This document shows, in pieces, positions 32,893-44,800 of a DNA stretch of 64,000 nucleotides (position 1 is the stretch's first letter; each line of letters starts with the position of its first letter). Made by a program: the position numbers and the translations under genes. Source of the stretch: Notamacropus eugenii (lineage: Eukaryota > Chordata > Mammalia > Diprotodontia > Macropodidae); assembly GCF_028372415.1 (NCBI RefSeq), contig NC_092872.1, forward strand, positions 15,714,479 through 15,778,478. The letters are read 5' to 3'. The notes below the pieces were generated by a model. The model searched no databases, had not been told where the DNA came from, and saw only the letters and a program-made list of their open reading frames with translations.

Positions 32893-35800
32893 CTGGGGAG
32901 ACAATAGAGATCTTTCAAAAGAATGATACTTTGAATGACACTAAAGAAGAAGGATTTTTAAAAATACCAATTCTGGTGAATTTAGAGTATTACGGTAGCC
33001 TTTTCATCCTCAATCTGACTCCTAGCCCCTGAATTCATCTAGTACAGGGGTGGGAAGCCTGTGGCCATAAAGGATTTGTTTTGTGAAGTTTGGATTCAGC
33101 CAAAGGTCCTCCACCTGAGGACCTAGAGGACCACATGTGGCCTCAAGGTCATAGGTTCCCTACCCCTGAAGTACCTCCAGCTGGGGACCAGATAACTTCT
33201 TTCTTTAGGCTTTGTTAAGGACATGTAATTTCTTCACATAAATCCTGTAAGATATGTAAGGAATTATTATTCAGTCCATGAGGTTTTCTTTGCAAAGATA
33301 TTAGAGTGGTTTGCCATTTCCTTGTCCATGGGGTCTCCATTTTACAGATGAGGAACTGAGGCAAATAGGGGTTAAGTGACTCACACAGCTAGTAAGTGTC
33401 TGAGTCCAGATTTGAACTTAGATCTTCCTGGCTCCAAGTCCATGCTCTTTGCACTGTACCTTCTTGCTGCCCCATAGGTAAGGGATCACTGGCTTCATTT
33501 TGTAGAAGAGTTTGCAGCTCACAGAGAAGTGACTTGCTTAAGGTCATGCAACTATTAAATTTCCCAATCTTCTGGTACTCTTGCTGGGACTGACTTTGCA
33601 TCCCCCTGAGTCTTACCAGGAGGGCTGGATTTCTGTTGCTAAACTTTTGGTCTTCTTGGTGGGATCCCATGTATCTGCTGTTAGACCTCCCTGATACCAG
33701 CAGCCTGCCTGCTTGGACCTTTTGCCCACTAGCAGACTCCAGACTTCCTTGCCTTTTTGATTTCCTTGAGGTTGCCCTCTAAGCTTAATGCTGAGACCCG
33801 CTTGGACTATCTGTCCCACCCTACTGTGTGTTAGTCCAAGCCTTTAGCCTGTTTTTCTTCTGATCAAATAAGATTACATTTAAAGCACATTGCAAACCTT
33901 AAAAATGTTTCATAAATACTATTATTTATATTCTTATTACTGCCTGATTCCCTGATTTCTGGCATGAGTATCATCATTCCCATTTTACAGGTGATCTAGC
34001 TAAACCACAGAATGTGCCTTGCTAACACCTCACATTTCTCTGGTACTTTAAGGTTTCCCTACAAGAACACTGCTGGTTAGGCATAGAGAGAGGAAGAAAC
34101 TGAGACTGAAATTGAATGATTTGGCCTAGGTTTACATGGCTTTAAATAAAGGAAGTGTCAGATCAGGGACTCAAGGGCAGGCCCTCTGACTCCAAATCTT
34201 TCCGTTCATCCACCTTGTCATGAGTATATGAGCCTAATGGGGCCCAAAGCTCTTCTTTCCCATCCTACAAAGAGACTGACACTATGACATGTATCATTCT
34301 ATATATGGCAGAACACGTTTCTTTAGCTGACTTCCTTTTATTCTGGGGTACTAGTGTGCCCTGCTCATCCATCATCCCAGAGTGACTTGTCCTGCATCCT
34401 AGTAATTCTGCTCTGAGTGTTTGTGTTTGGTGAACTGGAAAGTTCTCATCTGAAGGGCAGAATTGAGAGAAAAATGTGTAAGTACCACAAGTGATGAGAT
34501 TTTTACAGGGAGGATTTAGAATCTATGTCAGGTCTAAGGCTTAGAAAACAAATCCCGAGGCAAATACCTAATTATCACAGGGCAAATAAAAACCAAATAA
34601 AAATCAGTTTTGCCACCGCTCTTGGTGTGACTTTTATCCCAGCAATGCCACTGGGATGTCACTTTGGAATGAGGTACCTACAATTTAATGGGAAGCCCCC
34701 TAGGGCTCTAAAGGAACAGACTATTCTATTGCTGAAATACAGTCTTCCAGCTGCACACCATTAGAAGAGGTTCTCACCGTATGAATGGTCAGATTATGGC
34801 TTTGAACAGTACTGTTAACAATGTATTCAGTTTGGTGAATAAAAAAGGTAAAAAAAACCCAGAATGGTGGGAGTAGAGATCCAATCCAGGGAAAGAAGGT
34901 CATAGAATCATAGATTTAGACCTTGAAGGGAACCTAGAGATTCAACTAGCCCAGTAAGGAACCTGAGACCCAGAAAGTCACATGGAAGCAAATGGAAGAT
35001 AAGAACGTAGAGGGTGAGAAGGGTTACCAAAAAATTCATGTCGGCTGTGTTGTTCATTCAAGACATTTAGACATACCCTTGAATGTGTCTGGTGTGTTCC
35101 CACCTTCACTGTCAAGCAGTCTGAAGGTGGTAGCATATGGAGCCCCAATAAGGAGTACTGGTGTTGGTCGTGACCTTGGCTACACCTGTGCTGCCATTTC
35201 TGACATGACATGGTGACTCTGGATTACTGAGTCAGGAAATACCTGGGTTCAAATCTCACCTCTGGCATTAGCAGTTCATCTCTAAAATGGATATCAATAG
35301 CTCTAGTATCCACCTCACACTGTTTGTGAGGGTCCAATAAAATATAGTGCCTCACAAACCTCAACGTGCTATATAAATGCTGAGTGCCACCTCAGAAAAT
35401 GCCCATGGCAGAGTACTAGTTAATGGGACCAAGCGTGCCTTGATAGGAATGATATCATTTTTATATTTGGCCACATAAGGAAAGTTTTAGTCACTTTTGT
35501 TGATGTTAATCCTTTTTTCCTTCTCCTTCCTTACCTCATCTTCACAGGGAAGAATTACACTCTTTGTGAATTTTCAGATAGGAATACCCTGTATGCAGTG
35601 ATACAGGATTCTGGAGAAGATAGGGTGGGCATGACAAGATAGGTACATTAGGCAAAATTCATGCCTTCATCCTCCTCCTCCTCTAAGCATGTTCTAACAT
35701 GTTAATGTCTCCCAAAATATGTTTGACCTCTTTTTCAACCTATATCAAGATTTTAATCTTAAAGGCAACCACTTTTGTGTTTCCTTAGCACTTAATATAG

Positions 35801-38800
35801 TACTTCGTATGTAATAACACTCACTCAATGTTTGTTGGATTGAAAAACATACACTCAGAGGGAGGCAGCCAAAGGTTCAGACCACTGTGAAAGCACTATC
35901 TCTTTCCAAGCCCTCAAGAACCCAGCTGACTTCTTTTGAGGCCTCCTTAGGTGTTAGCTCATTTCCTATAATACTGATAGAGGCATTTTCACTGCTCAGC
36001 ATCTTCTGTGATCTACTGACAAGATACTAGTTAGGATCATAGAACTTGAGCTGGATTGGAGCCCCCACAGAAGCCAGCTAGGCCAACTCCCTCATTTTAT
36101 AGATGAGGAAACAGATCTGGAGAAATCAAATGATTTTGCCCAGGGTCACAGAGATGGTGAGTGCATGAGAAGGGATTTGAACCCAAGCCCTCTCTAGAGC
36201 CAAAGCTTTTCCCACTATTCCATGCCACTTCTCTGTATAGACTGTGTCAGGTAGTTGTCAAATGCCAAGGGGGAAAGAGAGAAAGAAGGCAGACTGAGAG
36301 TAGCAGCCTGGGTTTCCTGGCAGACTCAGGTTAAGCTATTGCTTACTTCCCAGGGGAAAATGGCACTCATTTCTAGGAGCTTTGGAAGATAAATCACCTC
36401 ATTCTCCATCAGTCCAATAAAATTTTTTGCTGGATGGGGATAAGCTTAGAAGGACCTAGGAGAACCTGGCACTATGAGGACAAAAGGAGTAGATGATTCT
36501 GTGCTTGCCTTTGAAGGAACTTGCAACGTATTGAGTAGGTATGCCCTCTCTGCATCTTACAGGTGAAGGAGAGACGAGAATCTATGTGTTTGTAGGCACA
36601 GATTCCCATGACAGCCTTCTTAAAAGGTAACAGGAAGGAGAAGAGGAAGTTTATCCAATTTCATCTTTGGTTTTTTGACTGAAATTTTTTTATATCCTCA
36701 CTCTGTATCCTTGAGGTGCTGAAGCATATGAATTCACAGCATTCAATACACGAGGTTACTTAAAAGCAATTAATGATTGTTTTATATGGAAGAACCATGT
36801 AAATATTGGAAGGGACTTCAGACATAGTCCAACTCCTCGACTTGTACAGATGTAGAGGCCCAAAGAGGGTTTGTGATCTGTCCAAACTTTTTCCACAGGT
36901 AAGTCAAGAGCAAAACTGTGATTTGAACCCAGTTTCTTTGACTCCAAATCTAACACTCCTTTTCCATGCTGCCATACTGGAGGTCAGCTGGCCAACTTAT
37001 GCTTCATACTCAAGGCAGAGAACCTATTCAGCATGAAAATGTCAAAGTTGGGCTGATATAGGAACAGAGATATATACAGGGATAGAAATCATATAAGGGA
37101 ATAGTGACACTAGAGGGCCATAAAACCTATATTAAGAAAGCCCAAACAAGGCCAGAGACCAGACAGTTCTACAGACCATATATAAAGGCAGACACCTTAC
37201 AGGCCAGAGATCTTCTCAAGAGAGAGGCCATTTAAGACAGAGACCAGATACAGCTAGGGAACATATAAGGCCAGATATCATACAGGGCCCTAAATCAGAA
37301 AGGGCTAGCTAGAGATCATATAAAGTCAGAGACCAGATAGGTCTGGAGACTATTTAAAGACAGAATGTAAAGATACAGAGATTATATAAGAAAAGACAGA
37401 GATAATAAAAGTCTAGAGATTAGGCAGGAAATGCAAAACTAAGGGAACTCTAAATATTTGGACATTAGGCTGCAGGGGTGGAGGAAGGGTCTGTTTTCTG
37501 ATATTTTATAGGCATTCCATGTAGAAGAGGGATTTGATTGTTGTACTTGGCTATGAGGAGGGGAGAGAACTTGAGAGAACACAGAGGAGAGAACTTCCAG
37601 TTAAGTTATAAGGAGACAGAAGTAGAAAGCATTATAAAATGTAAAAATGATAATTTTGATTATATTAAATTAAAACGATTTTATAGGAATAAAACCGGTG
37701 TAGCCAAAATTAGAAAGAAAACAGAAAATTGGGAAAAAAATTTATAGACAGTTTCTTAGATAAATTCTCAGATACATAGAGAACTCTGTCAGATTTATAA
37801 GCATGAGTCATTCCTCAATTGATAAATGGTCAAGGGACATGAAGCTGGTTTTTTGATGAAGAAATCAAAACTACATGTAGTCTTATGAAAAAATGCTCTG
37901 AGTCATTATTGATTAGAGAAAGGCAAATTAAAACAATTTTGAAATATCATCTCATTACTATTAGATTGGCTAAAATGATGGAAGGGGAAAATGACAAATG
38001 TTGGAGGAGATGTGGAAAATTGGGACATTAATGCACTATTGGTAGAACTGTGAATTGATCCAACTGTTTTCAAGAGCAGTCTGGAATTATGCCCAAAGAG
38101 TCATAAAACTGTGTACACCCTTTTATACAGAAATACCACTATTAGGTCTGTTTCCCAAGGTGATCGTGGAAAAAGCCAAAAGCCTATATGTTCTAAAATT
38201 TTTATAGTCACTCTTTATGGTGGCAAAGAACTAGAAATAGAGGGGATGCCCATCTGTTGGGGAATGACTGAAGAATGTGGTATATGATTTTGATGGGATA
38301 CTACTGTGTTATAAGAAACAATGAGCTCGTTGGTTTTAGAAAAAACATGGACAGATTTGCATGAAAATGAAACAAACACAACCAAGAAAATGTTATATAC
38401 AGTAAAAGCAATATTGTTTGAAGAGTAATCATGAACACCTAAGTTATTCTGAGTATTCTAAACACTCAAATGAACTACAAGGACCTATGAAGGAAGATGC
38501 TATCCACCTTCAGAGAAACAGCTCATAAATAGCAGTATGCATGGTAGCTTTTACATATATTTAAAATTTATATCAAATGGTGTCCTCTAGTGCAGGGTGG
38601 GGAGATAGGGAAGGAGAGAGTTCAGAACCTAAAATGTAACAAAAAAATTTAATTTAAAAAAGTTATAAGGAGACAGATTACATTTCAGCATGAGGAATCA
38701 ATTTGAACTGGCTAACAACAGGATGGATTGCCTAGGTAGGTAATAAGTTTGCTGTCACTGGAGGCCACTGAGTCCTGGGAATGGCAGTGATCCCTCCAGA

Positions 38801-41800
38801 CCACATGTCCTGCTTCCTGCATAGTCCCTGATAGCCATCATTCTGGAAAGCAGGACGTGATCTGGTAATGCCTCACAGGTCTTGCCTCCTTAGCAGCCAC
38901 AGATACTGAAGACTCACAAAAGTTCTTGACCCTGTCAAGTGGTTCAATATAAAAAATATTTTTATCAGTGGAAAGGACATTTAAGAAGATGCTTTGCCAC
39001 TGTGCTCTAAAAACCATTTCTACTGAGGTAATAGAATGTGAGCTCCTTGAGAGTGGGGATTATATTATTATTATTACCAATAAAAATAATAGCTAGCACA
39101 TACATAGTGCTTTAAGGTTAGTAAAGTGCTTTACAAACATTATCTCATTTCATCCTCACCTGGGAGGCAGGTGCTCTTATTGTCCCTGTTTTATAGATGA
39201 AGAAATCAAGGCAGACAGAGGTTGTATGACTTGTCCAGGGTCATAAACTTACTAAATGTCTGAGGCAGGATTTGCACTTGGGTCTTCCTGACTCTAGGTC
39301 TAGCAGTATCCACTGTGCCACCTCTCTATGAATTAATTGTATTTTTTTTTCTATTTGCATCATCAGTACACAGTGATTTGCACACAGTAAATAATTAACA
39401 CTTTCATTCATTCATTCATTCAGGCAGTAACATGACATCATTTGGGATGTCCAGAAGGAGAATTCAAGTGGAGAACTGGACTAGATTTTGAAGGTCTTTT
39501 CTAATTCAAGAATTCTGTAAGTATCAGATGAAAAAGTTGACAGACAACTTGAAAATCAGCTCTGGAGAAATAATAATGCCTCCTGTCTTCTTCTTCCCCA
39601 GTGGAAGACAACAATAGCCATTTATGTAAAACTTTCAAGTTTACAAAGTTAATGTTACATATCTTATGGTACCCATCGCTTCCTTGCTATGAGCATCCAG
39701 AAAATAAGTGGTTCTCTGTTACCTGTAAGATCAATACATAAACCTCTTGTTGGCATTTTAAGCCCTTCACAATCTGACTGGCTTCAGCTTTTCTCTTTAG
39801 GCTGATGACTCCCCACTCAAGTCCTCCACACCCAGCCAAACTGGCCTATTTGCTGTTTCCTATTGGACATTTGATTTCCTGCCCCCATGCTTTTGCGCGT
39901 GCGCACGTGCATTGTTCCCTGTGCCTGGAACGTTCTCTTTCCTCACATTCACATCTCTTGGGACCCCTCACAGCCTTTATAAGGCTTGGCTTATTCAAGA
40001 GGTCTTTTTTGATTGTGCCCCTCCCACAACCATAATTGTATTTTTATTTTGAATATTTCTTGTGTTCGCTTAGTTGTGACCATGTTGCATCCCCATGATA
40101 GAATATGAGCTTTCTAAGGGCAGAGGTGGTTTCATTTTTGTATTTGTGTCTCTAGTGCTCAAGTTCACAGTAACTGGCATCTTAATAAATTTTTGTTTGG
40201 TGATTGAAGAGATATTATTAACATCAATTTAGAGAGAGGAAACAAGTTCAGAAGAGTTGATACTTGCCCAAATCTCTCTGAAGAGCTTTGGAATTGATTG
40301 CGTGACATGAGAGACACTGGCACAGGACTGCCCAGCATGGCCTGCCCCCATTAAAGAAGGCCTTTTGCTCTATGAGCAAAGTAGAATTGCAGTAGCTCAA
40401 AAGAGAGGTGATATGTGCAAAGTTAGAGACATCTCCACTCCAAATGTTCACATGCACTATTTGTGCCTGACCTGGTGTAGAGATTCTGAGCTTGTATTGG
40501 TCTGATCAGCCACCGTCAGACACACTGTACCTTGATCCCAACATAGTGATGTCACTTTGGTCCTCTTTGAGAACCAAGGACAACACACAAACAACCAGCT
40601 TCTTGCCCAAGACCACCTTCACTATATCACCTTCAGAGATTCACCCTCTCCCTACCCTATTATTGCCTAAAACTCAGAATAGAGGGGAAGAAAGATGACT
40701 CCTTCAAATACATTTTAACATCCAAAATTGCTGTGTCCTCTAGAGCCCAGGCAATGGACCCCAAACTCTCATCCAAATATTTCCTGGGCATCCTACCAGG
40801 CAGAAGGCATGCTGGTTTTATAATTTGTTCTGGCTTCCTCAAAGCTCTGGAGCAGCTGATAGGTAGAGGAAATGATTCGGAGGGAGGAGAGTCAGGGCAG
40901 CAAGCAAACAGAGTTTTTGAAGTCTTGGAATTACTCTGGAATTTAATGAAGGCGAAGGACAGGGAGACCTTTGTGGGTCACTGGGAGATAATTTGTGGGT
41001 AGGGATGCCAGGATAGATGGGCTGACTTATTTGAAAATTTCCCTTGGAGCCATAGAATTTAAACATACCAAAAGAGCACATGGAATGCAAGGGTTATTCA
41101 TATTTATGTATGTGTCATGGACCCCTTGGCAGTCTGCAGAATCTTATAGACTCATTCTCAGAAAAAATGTTTTAAGTGCATAAAATAACAGGATTACCAC
41201 GGAAAGGAATTATATTGAAATATAGATCTCTATACATATAAATCTCTCCACATTTATATACATACAGATATATAAACATACAGAAGAGTGTACACAACAT
41301 ATGTACATATGAATACACATAGTTATGTACACACAGGCACATATACACATGTATGTATGTCTGGTGTGTTTGGGTGTATGCAGGTACAAATACAAGCTGT
41401 ATTATACTCCTGATTCCACATCTAATCTTCAGCAAGTCATTCAGCTGCTCCAGGCCTGCCATAGCCTCATCTGGAAAGTTAGACATCTGAATTAAATCAT
41501 CATTAAAATTCTAAGTCCTTAATGTTAGTTTCCTCTATACCTGAATTCTTCTCCTGGCTATTCTGTTACTAGGTGTGTAGCATGTCATAGAATCTTTGAT
41601 CTTAGGTTAGCAGGATCTTAGAGGTCATTTAGTCTAAAGGCGTCAAACAGGCACAAGGGTCACATGTGGCCCACGACAGTTCCAAGTAGGAGAGAAAATG
41701 TAATTAGACAATATTTAACAAAATAAATGAAAATGCAATGGCACAGAGATAATATTGATAATAATTGCAGCCTGCAGAGATTCTTACGTTTCTATCGGAC

Positions 41801-44800
41801 ATGACTGATTCGTCTACTCACCCCATGAAGTCTTTTTTTTTTACTATAGTCATTCTTGATGAGGGAACCATCCAGCTGCTGCTGAGACACTGCCACTGAT
41901 CATGGCTTTACCATGTAACAAGGCAATGCATTCTTTTTTGGACCACTCTGCTGTTAGAAAGTTCTTCCTTACAATAATAACTACACAATTAAAATATGGA
42001 GCTTTAAGGTTTACAATGCTTCCCTCACAATGATCCCAAAGGAAGATAAACAAATATGACTTTTATCACTTTATAGATATTGGAGAAAGTGGCTTGTTTA
42101 CAGCTGGCACAGTGTCAACGGTGCCGTTTCTTTTGGTTTTTAGTAATGAAGTGATAAAGCTCGGGATTTGGAATCAAAGGGCTTGTGTCAGAACTCTGGC
42201 TTACTCCCTGTGTGACATTAGGGAAAGCTACTTAATCTCTCTGATCTTCAGGTTCCTTATTGCAAAATAAGGGAATGGCGACTGGATGTTCCTTCCTGCT
42301 CTAAATCCTGTGACCTTGAACTCAGGCTTCTGTACTTTTCTCAGTATATTCTTGGTACCTCTGTTACAACAAGTTGAAGTCTGCCTTGCTATTTTCATTC
42401 TGCTGTCTGGGGCCACAGAGCATAAGTCTAATTTCACTTCTCGATGACAAACCTTCAAAATAAATGAAGTTTTCTCTGTATATTTTCTTCTGGGGAGTCC
42501 CCAGAATTCCCTCAACCATTCCTCATTTAATATAGTCACCACCCCCCAAATATGTTCCACTTTCTCCACATCTTTCCTAACAAATGGGATCCAGAACTAA
42601 ATATAATAATCCAGATAAGGCAGGTGCACCTTCCTTTCTGAATGGAGGCATTAAAGAATTCCTCAGCACTTAACACAGTGCATGGCACATAATAAGTTCC
42701 TAATAAATGCTCATTGACTTGACCTCTTTGTTCTGGCCAGTGTAGAGTAAGCCTCTCTCATTGGAGCTTCAGATCACTTTTTTTTTTGGCAATGGTATCA
42801 CTTTGTTGATTCCCTCAGGCTGACTCAAGTGCATCTTTTTCACTCTAGGTGCGGTTAATCAGATCTGTCCCATCTCATGCTTGTGTAGTTGCATTCTGAG
42901 ACCTGGTGCATTATTCAAGTGCAAATTAAGTGTGAAGAAAGCTGGCAGCGACTCCTGGGGCAATCTGTCCACTCTGCTCAGACTCTGAATTGCCAGGGCT
43001 GCCTATATTAGGGAATCCCCATTGACTCTTAAGAGGAAAGCAGAGATGAACTGTCTCATGTGTCCTCTTTGCTCCTGAACAAAAGGGTTTCCACCTGAAA
43101 TAAGAATTCTAGGGCAAGCCTTGGGGCAGCTAGGGAACATAGTGGATAGAGTGCCAGGCCTGCAGTCAGGGAGACTCATCTTCCTGAGTTCAAATCTGGA
43201 CTCAAAAACCTGTGTGAGCATAGTTAAGTTACTTAACTCTCTTTGCCTCAGTTTCCCTATCTGTAAAATGGGGATTTTACAGAAAGGAAATGGGAAATAC
43301 TTTAGTATCTTTACCAAGAAGATCTCAAATGGGGTCACAAAGAGTCAGACATGACTGAAAATGACTAGATAACAAGAGCAAGGCTTCCCCCAAGTTAAAT
43401 TTAGTCATTAAAGATGTAACCCAGATGAATGGAGAGAATAACCATAAAAGAGTTAAAAACTGAATGCTGCAATATGATACTAACTTAGCTTGGAAATATG
43501 TTTGATGTAAAAGTTAAAAATCCCAATAAAATATATTTTGAAAAATACAATCAGGGAGCTTTAACTACCTAGAGTAGTTTGAAGGCTTCATTTGGTTATT
43601 AGGATCTATTACTGTGAGTAATTGAAGGAATTTATTTACTGATTCACTGTCTCTGTGCCCTGGTAATCTTGCCATGGTTAGTCAGAAGTTGAGATTAACG
43701 GGGAGTAAGGAGAGATGAACTTACTCTCTCCTCCTTCCTCCTATACCTTCCTTCTTCCCTAGAAATATTAACATAGGTGAGAGCCAGGGGAAGAAGGAAG
43801 GGAGAAACAGCTGTTCTGCTTAATAAAACAGAAAGACTTGGAGTTAGGAAATGTAGATTTGAGTCTTATCTCTACCACTTAATAACTATGTTTCCTTGGG
43901 GAATTATTTCACCTCCTCAAGCCTCAGTTTCCTCATCTGTAAAATTATGCCAATAAGACAGACGTTATTCCTAGCTCATTTAGTTTTTAATGAAGAATGT
44001 TCTTTGTAAACCTTGAAGAATAATCTCATGCTAAGATTATGTCCATCCAAAAACTTTGAAAGACTTACGAACTCTGATCAGCACAGTAACTAAACATTAT
44101 TCTGGAGTATTGATGATGAAGCATGCTACTGACCTCCTGATGGAGAAATGATGGACTCAGGTACAGATTGCAACCTGTATTTTTTTGGACACAGCCAATA
44201 TGGTAATTTGTTTTGCTTGACTATGCATACTTGTTACAAAGTTTTCCTTTTTTCCAGTGGGAGAGAAGGGAAGATGAGACAGAAAATGAGTTTTTGTTCA
44301 TTAAAAAAATAAAATGAAAGATAAAGTCACTTATTTGAATCCTGTCCCCTTTTCTGCCTATCAGTTTCTCAATCTGAACTCTAAATTCTTATTTGAGATA
44401 TGGTCCCAAATTCCTTTTAACTCCTATCACATGACTTGGGTTATTCGCACTGGTTAAAAAAATAAAATATTTAAGTGTATTAAATATTTTAAAAAATATA
44501 TCTTATTTTCTAGTAAAGTTAAAAATTTGGACTAGAGGTTGGAGACAAGATAGGAGGTCTTCATTCATACATGAGAGATCGAATGGCTCATAGGATGATA
44601 GGATTTAGAACTAGATTATCTAGTCTAACACCCTCATTTCACAAAAAAGGAAACTGAGGCAAGCTAGAGAAAGAAAAGGATTTGCTCGAGGTCTCACAGG
44701 CAGTATTAGATGCTCCAACTACAAAGCCATTTCTCTTTCCCCTGTGGTACATATGCAGGTATATTATATCTCTACCTTCTTCTATAGTCCCTGACTACCA

